From assembly GCA_002366775.1 (NCBI GenBank), contig DFBW01000099.1, forward strand, positions 1 to 6,947: a stretch of DNA of 6,947 nucleotides, read 5' to 3'. A program made the translations under genes and the position numbers. Shown here in pieces: positions 1-6,375 of the stretch. The stretch is from Roseovarius sp. UBA3070. GTDB lineage: Bacteria; Pseudomonadota; Alphaproteobacteria; Rhodobacterales; Rhodobacteraceae. The notes under the pieces were generated by a model. It was given only the letters and a program-made list of their open reading frames with translations, made no database searches and was not told where the DNA came from. Positions within the stretch are counted from its first letter, which is position 1. Each line of letters opens with the position of its first letter.

Positions 1-63
1 ACCTCAACTAAAGTGGCCCCTTTTTACGCCGCGATTTAGACCCTTTTTACTCCGCGATTGACA
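1..63. mobile_element. Probable terminal end of an IS21-family insertion sequence (partial)
   Basis: The first 63 bases do not code for anything recognisable. They hold two tandem 19-bp repeats spaced 23 bp apart and finish with GATTGACA. IS21-family elements are known for TG...CA termini, several short direct repeats inside each end, and an outward-facing TTGACA hexamer at one end. All three traits are visible here, with the proposed outer boundary at base 63, only 11 bp from the stop codon of the TetR gene. No istA or istB sequence and no opposite end lie in the window, so the element's length, integrity and target duplication cannot be judged. The assignment rests on pattern and memory of the family. 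It could instead be an isolated remnant or an unrelated repeat. Confidence 0.5.
18..59. repeat. Two 19-bp direct repeats, period 23 bp
   Basis: Copy one (18-36) and copy two (41-59) both read CCCTTTTTAC, then one variable base, then CCGCGATT. The only mismatch is G at 28 against T at 51. They are separated by TAGA. Repeats of this size and spacing at a DNA end match the transposase-binding repeats of IS21-type elements, which is the preferred reading. Confidence 0.75.
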
Positions 64-74
64 TTCTGGACGGC

Positions 75-755
75 CTACGCGGTCTTGTCAGTCTGGGCCA
101 CGAGTATTCCGTTAAGCACGATTTGACTGAATTTCTCACCTATTTCCTCGGCTGACATTTCGCCGTCTGGAAAGTACCATCGGTGACTCCAGTTGCACAT
201 GCCAATGATGGCCAATGAAATCATTTTGGCGCTCAACCCTGCGCCGCCAAACATCCCTTCGGCGACACCTTCCTCGATAATTTCTATCATCGCGGCATCA
301 AAGCGTTCCGAAAGGCTCTTCATTTCCCGGGCCCATACGCTGTCTTTGTTTGCGACACGCGCCATGTCTTCCTGGACGTACAGATAAAGATAGGGAAAAT
401 GCCGCCCATAAGATTTCATCAGCTCGACAATAAAGGATTCCATCTTAACTTTGGGATTAAGATTGCTACTTCTTATTTCCTCAACCATGGCGACATTCCC
501 GCGGACCGCCATGTGAACAAGTTGCTGGAATAATTCTTCTTTTCCGGAAATGTAGTAATAAATCGAAGCCCGGTCTATGCCAATTGCCTGCGCGAAATCA
601 TTCATGCTGGCCCCGCCAAAGCCTTTCTGGCGAAATATTTCGCCGGCCACTTCGAATAATTGATTTCGCCGCTTATGATACTCCGGATCACCGGATTCCA
701 ACGCCTGACGGCGCCGCATCTCAATATTGCTTTTTCCGGTGGTGGGTTTACGCAT
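75..755 (-). CDS. TetR/AcrR-family transcriptional regulator
   Basis: A 226-residue protein with the classical TetR layout. The N-terminal DNA-binding domain spans about residues 30-77, with the helix-turn-helix around 48-68 and the typical ending DRASIYYYISGKEELF at 61-76. The rest is a helical ligand-binding and dimerisation domain, including CNWSHRWYFPDG at 187-198, a pattern I associate with TetR proteins of lipid and acyl-CoA metabolism. The ATG at 755 was chosen because its N-terminus (MRKPTTGKSNIE) resembles the usual start of this subgroup. No strong ribosome site precedes it. A TTG at 797, preceded by a weak GGGTGG, would add 14 residues, and an ATG at 719 is also possible. The gene is transcribed away from the transport operon, and the palindrome at 841-866 between them is its likely operator. 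It is inferred to be a repressor of the operon and possibly of itself. The ligand is unknown. Confidence 0.93.
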   Translation of the reverse strand: MRKPTTGKSNIEMRRRQALESGDPEYHKRRNQLFEVAGEIFRQKGFGGASMNDFAQAIGIDRASIYYYISGKEELFQQLVHMAVRGNVAMVEEIRSSNLNPKVKMESFIVELMKSYGRHFPYLYLYVQEDMARVANKDSVWAREMKSLSERFDAAMIEIIEEGVAEGMFGGAGLSAKMISLAIIGMCNWSHRWYFPDGEMSAEEIGEKFSQIVLNGILVAQTDKTA

Positions 756-840
756 TTTCACAAGTCTCAAGCGGTTTTCGGGCTTATAGGCATTCAAACC
801 ACCCAGCGCAACTTTGCCGTCTGTCCGCAGCAGAAATGGA

Positions 841-866
841 TTCTGTCAACATGCGTGTTGACAGAA
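841..866. promoter_or_regulatory. Perfect 26-bp inverted repeat, likely TetR operator
   Basis: The arms TTCTGTCAACA (841-851) and TGTTGACAGAA (856-866) are exact reverse complements over 11 bp, separated by TGCG. The site lies in the divergent region between the tetR-type gene and the operon. It contains TTGACA on the plus strand (858-863) and its mirror image on the minus strand (849-844), so a dimer bound here would cover a candidate -35 box in both directions. Length, symmetry and position suit a TetR-family operator. That the neighbouring regulator binds it is inference. Confidence 0.8.
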
Positions 867-886
867 CGCATCAACGTCCGCATGCT
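858..886 (+). promoter_or_regulatory. Candidate sigma-70 promoter for the transport/ligase operon
   Basis: A perfect TTGACA (858-863) lies inside the operator's right arm. At 17-bp spacing stands CATGCT (881-886), which matches the -10 consensus TATAAT at only three of six positions. If used, transcription would begin near 893 and leave a leader of roughly 100 nt before the first gene. Overlap of the -35 with the palindrome implies repression by steric block. The weak -10 makes this tentative. The mirror TTGACA on the minus strand has no good -10 at the matching distance. Confidence 0.45.
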
Positions 887-991
887 GGTCTCATGGTGAT
901 ATGGCGCGACTAATCGTCACTGTCCCAACAGCATAGTGTGCGGGCTCGTCTCTGAGATGATCCGCAAGCCGGGCTTGGGAGGGCCAGACGC

Positions 992-2251
992 ATGCACACC
1001 CATTCCAAAGAGAGGTCAGCACAGGACGCGTGGTCCCGCACGCAGTCGATGCAGCGCGAGGGTGCTGCTGCTGCGGCAAAGCGCGCTTTGGGGACGGCTG
1101 CCTACAGGGATGCATGGGCAGATGCCGGGATTTCTGACGCCGACAGTATTGCAAATAATTGGGATGCGATTCCGTTTCTGAAGAAAGAAGACCTGATCGA
1201 AAGTGTCCGGCAATCGCCCCCTTATGGTGATCGGCTGGCTGTGCCTCAGAGCGACATCGCGCATGTCTTTGTGGCGCCGGGGCCGCTTTACATGCCCTAT
1301 ACTGCGGGTGATCTGGACCGCATCGCGGCCTCGTTTGCTGCGGCGTTGCTCTCTTGCGGCCTGCAGGCCTCTGACACTGTCGATCAGACAACCATGTACA
1401 ACTGGGTAATAGCAGCAACTGCGCTGGACAAGGCGTTGCTTCAGATCGGGTGCGGCGTCGTGCCGGGGGGAGTTGGCCAAACGGATCGCCATCTGGACGC
1501 GATCCGTGACCTTGGCATCAATGCGATCGTGGCGTTTCCAACTTTTCTGGAGCATCTTTTGGAAGTGGCGAGCCAGCAAGGGCAACCGCTGCCCCTGCGT
1601 AAAGCTGCCGTGATGGGCGAACTCAGCCATCCGGATGCAAAGGCGCGCATGCGACGCGATCATGGGATTGAGGCGCGCGAGTTTTATGGCACAGCAGATG
1701 TCGGGGCGGTTGCATGGGAATGCGCCGAAGGCTGCGGTATGCATCTGCGCGACGACCTGCTGGTCGAATTTATTGATCCGGCCACGGGCCTGTTGGCCGA
1801 GCCGGTCGCGGGAAGCCCGGTTGAGATCGTGGTGACTGACCTGCATCGCCAGGCAATGCCAATCATCCGGCTGAGAACGGGTGATCTGATAGACGGGCTG
1901 GAAACCGGGCCATGTGCCTGCGGTAATCCGGCGCCCAGATTTAGCCGCATCATTGGACGCTCCAGTGAAATCACCAAGGTCAAGGGCATGTTTGTGGTGC
2001 CGCGGCTGGTTCAGGATGTGTTTGCCGCACAGGATATCCAGCGAAACTTCTGCCTTCATGTCCGCCGTTCGGAAAATCAACAGGATATATTGGCACTGGC
2101 CGTCGCAGGCCCGCCACTAAAGAACATTCAAGTGATCAAAGCCGGTGTCGAAGCTGCGCTCAGATTGAAGATCGAGATCGAATTTGTTGATGACCTTCCA
2201 GACCATGGACCAAGGCTGGTGGATGAACGCGTGATCGGGCAAAAAACATGA
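992..2251 (+). CDS. PaaK-like AMP-binding family protein lacking the P-loop
   Basis: A 419-residue protein of the phenylacetate-CoA ligase-like branch of the ANL superfamily, which normally makes acyl-adenylates and then CoA thioesters. Recognisable parts are FYGTADVG (231-238, A5-like), AMPIIRLRTGDL (288-299, A7-like, Asp298) and GRSSEITKVKGMFVVP (322-337, A8-like). Where active PaaK enzymes carry the SSGTTGKP ATP loop, this protein reads VFVAPGPLYMPYT (92-104). The A10 lysine is also not evident: the C-terminus reads DLPDHGPRLVDER (401-413). From memory, related proteins in Liv-type operons share an SPGPIY-like replacement, so this is probably a subfamily trait. Cys244, Cys248, Cys308 and Cys310 could form a metal site (inference). 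The start has a good ribosome site, GGGAGGG at 977-983. The stop overlaps the next start as ATGA. It may be a divergent ligase or a non-catalytic partner or sensor; the substrate is unknown. Confidence 0.88.
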   Translation: MHTHSKERSAQDAWSRTQSMQREGAAAAAKRALGTAAYRDAWADAGISDADSIANNWDAIPFLKKEDLIESVRQSPPYGDRLAVPQSDIAHVFVAPGPLYMPYTAGDLDRIAASFAAALLSCGLQASDTVDQTTMYNWVIAATALDKALLQIGCGVVPGGVGQTDRHLDAIRDLGINAIVAFPTFLEHLLEVASQQGQPLPLRKAAVMGELSHPDAKARMRRDHGIEAREFYGTADVGAVAWECAEGCGMHLRDDLLVEFIDPATGLLAEPVAGSPVEIVVTDLHRQAMPIIRLRTGDLIDGLETGPCACGNPAPRFSRIIGRSSEITKVKGMFVVPRLVQDVFAAQDIQRNFCLHVRRSENQQDILALAVAGPPLKNIQVIKAGVEAALRLKIEIEFVDDLPDHGPRLVDERVIGQKT

Positions 2252-3063
2252 CAATTCACGATCAGACCATACAGTCAGACGCGCATGAGCCAGCCGGCGA
2301 GCCGGTTCTCAAAGTGCGCAACCTTCACCTGGCCTTCGGTGCGGTAAAGGCGCTGGATGATATATCCCTGGATATCATGCCCGGTGAAATCCTTGCCATT
2401 GTCGGGCCCAACGGTGCAGGCAAAAGCTCGCTGCTCAACTCGATCAGCGGCTTTTACACGCCAACCCAGGGGACGATTTCGTTTCTCGGGCAGGAATTGA
2501 TCGGGATGAGTGCCAATCAGGTTGCTCACCTCGGGCTGGCCCGCACATTTCAGAACATTCAGTTGTATCTTGGCATGTCCACTCTCGACAACCTCTTGTC
2601 GGGTCGTCACATCCATTCGCGTGGCGGGATTTTAAGCGCCATTCTTCGCCCATGGGGGCGCCGGGACGAGATAAAGCAACGCAAAGCGGTTGAGGAAATC
2701 ATGCATTTCCTTGAGCTTCAACCCTATCGTGACGTGCCGGTCGGCACCTTCGGATACGGCATCCGCAAACGGGTGGATCTGGGTCGGGCACTGGCCATGG
2801 AGCCAAATCTGCTGTTGCTCGACGAGCCGATGGCGGGAATGACCATAGATGAAAAAGAAGACATGGTCAGGTTCATCCTGGAACTGCGGGAACGCCGGGG
2901 CATTCCAATTGTCCTGGTTGAACACGACATGCAGGTTATTTCGGAAATTGCCGACCGCGTGGTGGTACTCGACTGGGGACGCCATGTTGCGACTGGGACA
3001 CCGGATACGGTTCTGCGCATTCCTGAAGTTGTCAGCGCATATTTGGGGAGCGATGACACATGA
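2248..3063 (+). CDS. livG: Branched-chain amino acid-type ABC transporter ATP-binding protein (LivG family)
   Basis: A 271-residue cytoplasmic ATPase subunit of a HAAT/Liv-type importer that powers uptake through two membrane permeases. Visible motifs in order: Walker A GPNGAGKSS (53-61), Q-loop RTFQNIQ (Gln102), a LivG-type degenerate signature FGYGIRKRVDLGRAL (168-182), Walker B LLLLDEP (188-194) and the switch histidine in VEHDM (His226). The C-terminus (VLDWGRHVATGTPDTVL...VVSAYLG) matches the extra tail seen in LivG proteins. Length is normal for the family. Both junctions are 4-bp ATGA overlaps, with the PaaK-like gene before and the acyl-CoA synthetase after, which suggests translational coupling. 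The substrate need not be an amino acid: Liv-type systems also carry aromatic and other carboxylates, and the flanking ligases favour that reading. Confidence 0.95.
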   Translation: MTIHDQTIQSDAHEPAGEPVLKVRNLHLAFGAVKALDDISLDIMPGEILAIVGPNGAGKSSLLNSISGFYTPTQGTISFLGQELIGMSANQVAHLGLARTFQNIQLYLGMSTLDNLLSGRHIHSRGGILSAILRPWGRRDEIKQRKAVEEIMHFLELQPYRDVPVGTFGYGIRKRVDLGRALAMEPNLLLLDEPMAGMTIDEKEDMVRFILELRERRGIPIVLVEHDMQVISEIADRVVVLDWGRHVATGTPDTVLRIPEVVSAYLGSDDT

Positions 3064-4964
3064 TTGAGCCCGGTTGCGACACTATTCCCAAGTTTATCTT
3101 CCGTAACGCGGACGCCATACCCGATTCCATTGCAATGCGGCGCAAGGCTTTGGGAATCTGGCATCGGATCACATGGTCTGATCTGGGCCGCGAGGTCGAA
3201 CGGATCGCCGCGGGTCTCATGGCGTTTGGTGTCGACGATGAGACCTGCATCGCGGCAATCGGCAACAACGAGCCTGAGCTGTTCTGGGTCGAAGGTGCGA
3301 TCCAGGCGGTGGGAGCCGCTGCAACTTGTCTCTATCCTGACATCACGGAGGATGAACTGCTCGCCAGTCTGCAAGACTGTGGTGCAAAGGTCGTCTTTGT
3401 CGAAGATCAGGAACAAAGCGACAAGATGCTAGCCGTTGCTGACCGGGTCGATCTGCAGGCCGTCGTCTATTGGGACGAACGGGGGATGGAGGGGTATGAT
3501 GATCCGCGTATGATGTCGCTAAATCAGCTCTGCTGCAGGGGCGACGATGCGCTGGCCGCACAGCCGTCTGTTGTCCACGACCGTGTGCAAGCAGGCGGCG
3601 CAGACGATTTGGCCGTCATAATTTATACTTCGGGAACGACAGGGCGCCCCAAAGGCGTGATGGGGTCGCACCGCTATCTGCTGGATGTGGCAGACCGATG
3701 GTGCCAATTGCTGGGCGTCACACCCGGCGCGAATTACGTCAGCTACATTTCGCCGGCCTGGGCCACCGAGCAATACCTGGGCCTTGCGTTGGGCGTCTCG
3801 CTGCCGATGGTTGTCAACTTCCCCGAAGAGCCGGAAACGGTTGCTGCGGATATGCGCGAAATCGGCCCGGAATTCCTGTTTTACAGCCCGCGTCAGTGGG
3901 AAGGGGTGGTGGCATCGACCGAGGCCAAGATGCGCGACGCATCCCCTATTATTTTGGCGATCTATCGCTGGGCGATGCACACGCTGTCAGAAACCTTTGG
4001 CGATCAGAGGCTGGGTGCACGCATCCGGCGAAAGCTGGCTGACATACTGGTCGGTCGGGCGGTGCGCGACCGGCTGGGGTTTACCCATCTCAAGACGGCG
4101 GTGAATTCGGGCAGTACGCTAAGCCCCGAGGTTTTCGAGTTCTTCCACGCACTCGGCGTGAGCCTGCGCAATGTTTACGGCTTCACCGAAATTGGCATCG
4201 TGACCGCGACAAGTGACGACGATCCGTCAAACACGGTCGGTAAGGTTTTACACAGCGCCTATGGCGAGGACCCGCTGCAAATTCGTATTCATGAGGGCGA
4301 AATTCAGGTGAGGGGGGGTGTCGTGTTTGACGGTTATCTGAACCACGCCAACGCGGTAACGGATAAGTTGACATCCGATGGCTGGATCCAGAGCGGCGAT
4401 GCGGGGATGATTGGTGAAGATGGGCGGCTTACCTATCTGGACCGGCTGGACGATCTGCGACAGCTAAACAACGGTGAACGGATTGCGCCGCAATTCATCG
4501 AAACCAACGTCCGTCTAAGTCCGTTCATCCGGGACGTCATCGTTGTCGGGGGCGGGCGCGAAAGCACTGCGGCTTTGATCGACATTGATATGGATATGGT
4601 TGGGCACTGGGCAGAGCAGCGCCAGATTTCATTCACGTCGCAGTTCGATCTGTCACAAAACGCAAGGGTCTGCGACCTGATCCGCGTTGAGGTGCAGGCG
4701 ATCAACTCGTCCCTTCCGGATTATAGCCAGATTACAAGATTTTTGAACCTTTTCAAACCGTTTGATGCCGATGAAGGCGAGCTGACCCGCAGCCGAAAAC
4801 TACGCCGGTCTGTGATTGAAACCAAATACTGCGACTTGATTGATGCGCTCTATGGCGATGATCTTTCTCATACCATGACCATCGAGATGAAATATCAGGA
4901 TGGCCGCACAAAGATGCTCAGCTCACCGGTTTCCATCTGCATTGTAGAGGGAGCCGATCAATAA
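3060..4964 (+). CDS. Long-chain acyl-CoA synthetase-like AMP-binding ligase (FadD-like)
   Basis: A 634-residue ANL enzyme of the long-chain acyl-CoA synthetase type, expected to activate a carboxylic acid with ATP and CoA in the cytoplasm. All core motifs appear intact: P-loop YTSGTTGRPKGV (189-200), A5 VYGFTEIG (372-379), A7 GWIQSGDAG (441-449, Asp447), hinge region YLDRLDDLRQLNNGERIAP (459-477) and the A10 segment GELTRSRKLRR (573-583) with the probable catalytic Lys580. No signal peptide or membrane segment is seen. Its start overlaps the stop of the LivG gene as ATGA, so synthesis is probably coupled to the transporter ATPase. Being inside the transporter operon suggests it traps the imported compound as a CoA ester (inference). 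The chain length or ring type of the substrate cannot be read from the sequence; fatty acid, aryl or sterol-side-chain acids are all open. Confidence 0.92.
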   Translation: MIEPGCDTIPKFIFRNADAIPDSIAMRRKALGIWHRITWSDLGREVERIAAGLMAFGVDDETCIAAIGNNEPELFWVEGAIQAVGAAATCLYPDITEDELLASLQDCGAKVVFVEDQEQSDKMLAVADRVDLQAVVYWDERGMEGYDDPRMMSLNQLCCRGDDALAAQPSVVHDRVQAGGADDLAVIIYTSGTTGRPKGVMGSHRYLLDVADRWCQLLGVTPGANYVSYISPAWATEQYLGLALGVSLPMVVNFPEEPETVAADMREIGPEFLFYSPRQWEGVVASTEAKMRDASPIILAIYRWAMHTLSETFGDQRLGARIRRKLADILVGRAVRDRLGFTHLKTAVNSGSTLSPEVFEFFHALGVSLRNVYGFTEIGIVTATSDDDPSNTVGKVLHSAYGEDPLQIRIHEGEIQVRGGVVFDGYLNHANAVTDKLTSDGWIQSGDAGMIGEDGRLTYLDRLDDLRQLNNGERIAPQFIETNVRLSPFIRDVIVVGGGRESTAALIDIDMDMVGHWAEQRQISFTSQFDLSQNARVCDLIRVEVQAINSSLPDYSQITRFLNLFKPFDADEGELTRSRKLRRSVIETKYCDLIDALYGDDLSHTMTIEMKYQDGRTKMLSSPVSICIVEGADQ

Positions 4965-5064
4965 AGATCAGCAGGACGGCCCTGGCAATACGCGGGTTTG
5001 ATCGTCGATCAGATGTCAGAGGACGGGCCATCGGACAGGCAGAATTACAGAGGAGGACGACATA
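4965..5064 (+). other. Intergenic gap between ligase and binding-protein genes
   Basis: About 100 bases without a coding region, in an operon that is otherwise overlapping up to this point. It contains a perfect 6+6 bp palindrome, TGATCG-T-CGATCA (4999-5011), of unknown meaning, and a strong AGGAGG at its end. No convincing -35/-10 pair and no T-tailed hairpin is present, so it neither clearly ends the upstream transcript nor clearly starts a new one. Permease genes, which often sit here in Liv-type operons, are absent. Confidence 0.5.
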
Positions 5065-5097
5065 ATGAAACCGTTACAACAGGGAGAAATAAAAATG
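5051..5097 (+). promoter_or_regulatory. Two tandem ribosome-binding sites with in-frame start codons
   Basis: AGGAGG (5051-5056) lies 8 nt before ATG 5065, and AGGGAG (5081-5086) lies 8 nt before ATG 5095. The two ATGs are in the same frame, 30 bases apart, so two initiation sites for one binding protein are possible. The upstream site is the stronger ribosome match; the downstream start gives the more typical signal peptide. Confidence 0.7.
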
Positions 5098-6288
5098 AAA
5101 AATATAAGAAAAATGGCCAGAACAACTCTTGCCGCGATGCTGGTTGCCGCCGGTTTGGCAGGTTCAGGAGCCTGGGCCAGCGAAACCTACAAGATTGTCA
5201 GCTTGCTGGATTATTCGGGCCCGTTTGCCAATCGCGGCAAGCCCGTCGAACAGATGCAACGCCTGCTCGTGGACTGGTACAACGAAACCCGCGGCGCGGA
5301 ACGTGGTGTTTCCATCGAGCTGGACCCGGTCGATACCGGCTATGACCAAGCTAAGACTGTGCAGGCCTACGAGCGCGCCCTGCAAGATGATAAGCTGATT
5401 GGGTTTGTGACTTTTGGGTCGCCAAACGTGATCGCCCTTCAGAACCGGCTGCCTGAGAACAAGTTCCCCGCAGTTCATGGCGGCCCGTCCTACAGCCTGA
5501 TGGAAAAAGGCAGCTGGGTGTTCACCCCTCTGAATGACTACGCACGGTATTTCGCAGCAGCCGTGGATTGGCGCCTGGCGTCCTGGGAGGGCTCAGAAGA
5601 TATGAAGGTTGCCTTTGCCACCTTTGACGGCAGTTCCGGCCGGGATTGGGCCGAGGGGCTCAAAAACCGGATGAGCGACAGGAACATTGTTATCGTTCTG
5701 GAAGAGTTCATCTCGCCACGCGCTCTGGAAGTCACGGTGAATGTCGAGCGGATCATCGAAGCCGATCCCGATTTCGTGATTGTCGCCGGTACTGACCAGC
5801 TTCAGCCGATGATTCTGAGCGAGCTGCATGCCAATGATTTTGACATGACCAGAGTGTTGAATTCTCAGCACGAAGGTCTTGGGTTGTTGGATCTGCTTGG
5901 AGTGCCCGGCGAGGTGCTGGAAGGGGCCTATGAGGTCACCACCGAGAACTACGCTGATCAAACGACCGAAGCCTTTAAGATCTATGACGAACGCAAGGAC
6001 AACTACGACACCCGCTGGGCTGCGGACACCTTGCTGCATTATCCGTCAATTATGGTGATGCTCGATGCCATTGACCGCGCAATCGAAAAGAATGGCGGTG
6101 ACAGGATTTCGGGACAACAGGTCTATGACGAATTGGCGAATGGTACCTTCGATGGTCGTGGTCTGCTCGGGGACATCAAGTTCAGCAATGAAACTGATCC
6201 CACGCTTGGCGCCGCAGCGGTTGTCATTCTGCAGCAAAAAGACGGCCAGATTACTCAGGCCAGTGACTTCATTCCACTCGAAAACTGA
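5095..6288 (+). CDS. Periplasmic substrate-binding protein of a Liv-type ABC importer
   Basis: From ATG 5095 the protein has 397 residues. It begins with a Sec signal peptide: a basic start MKNIRKMAR, a hydrophobic stretch TTLAAMLVAAGLAGSG and likely cleavage after AWA (residue 27). No lipobox cysteine is visible, so the mature protein should be free in the periplasm. The mature part has the type I periplasmic-binding-protein (Peripla_BP_6, LivK-like) layout: YKIVSLLDYSGPFANRGKP (32-50), VTFGSPNVIALQNRLPENKFPAVHG (105-129), VAFATFDGSSGRDWAEGLK (172-190), PDFVIVAGTDQLQPMI (225-240) and GLLGDIKFSNETDP (356-369). ATG 5095 was chosen for its compact signal peptide. ATG 5065 adds ten polar residues (MKPLQQGEIK) and has an even better ribosome site, so it is a real alternative. 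The ligand is not predictable; the neighbouring CoA ligases suggest a carboxylate. The protein would feed the permeases served by the LivG and LivF subunits. Confidence 0.92.
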   Translation: MKNIRKMARTTLAAMLVAAGLAGSGAWASETYKIVSLLDYSGPFANRGKPVEQMQRLLVDWYNETRGAERGVSIELDPVDTGYDQAKTVQAYERALQDDKLIGFVTFGSPNVIALQNRLPENKFPAVHGGPSYSLMEKGSWVFTPLNDYARYFAAAVDWRLASWEGSEDMKVAFATFDGSSGRDWAEGLKNRMSDRNIVIVLEEFISPRALEVTVNVERIIEADPDFVIVAGTDQLQPMILSELHANDFDMTRVLNSQHEGLGLLDLLGVPGEVLEGAYEVTTENYADQTTEAFKIYDERKDNYDTRWAADTLLHYPSIMVMLDAIDRAIEKNGGDRISGQQVYDELANGTFDGRGLLGDIKFSNETDPTLGAAAVVILQQKDGQITQASDFIPLEN

Positions 6289-6295
6289 TGAAACC

Positions 6296-6345
6296 AGAGT
6301 CGGCCCTGTTGGGTCGGCTCTCTCGCCCGGGCTTTCATGCTCGGG
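6296..6345 (+). promoter_or_regulatory. Two tandem RNA hairpins between binding-protein and livF genes
   Basis: Hairpin one pairs 6296-6306 with 6311-6321 (11 bp including two G-U pairs) around the loop TGTT. Hairpin two pairs CCCGGGC (6326-6332) with GCTCGGG (6339-6345), with one G-U pair, around a 6-nt loop. Neither is followed by a run of T, so a simple intrinsic terminator is unlikely. Such stems after a binding-protein gene commonly protect its mRNA or lower expression of downstream genes. Hairpin two includes the first three bases of the GGGAGG at 6343-6348. Confidence 0.6.
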
Positions 6346-6375
6346 AGGCAAATTTTGCAGGAAACAGGTTCAGAG

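Noticed and set aside
901..936. An 11-codon reading frame in the leader of the operon (MARLIVTVPTA)
   Set aside because: It has no well-spaced ribosome site, no run of regulatory codons and no attenuator hairpin after it, so it is likely chance.
965..977. Small palindrome CAAGCC-G-GGCTTG just before the ribosome site of the first operon gene
   Set aside because: The stem is only five base pairs if folded with a 3-nt loop and overlaps the ribosome site by a single base; too weak to call a regulatory element.
1016..2080. Long minus-strand reading frame opposite the PaaK-like gene
   Set aside because: It has no recognisable protein family motif and lies fully opposite a gene with clear motifs; such shadow frames are expected in GC-rich DNA.
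2724..3416. Minus-strand frame of 230 codons across the LivG/ligase junction
   Set aside because: It spans two well-supported plus-strand genes, has no family resemblance and a Ser/Arg-rich composition typical of antisense frames.
4998..5026. Possible internal promoter upstream of the binding-protein gene (TTGATC as -35)
   Set aside because: No -10-like hexamer is found at 16-18 bp spacing, so an internal promoter is not supported.
6296..6321. Rho-independent terminator after the binding-protein gene
   Set aside because: The stem is good, but the following bases are TCTCGCCCGGG instead of a T run, so it was described as an mRNA hairpin.
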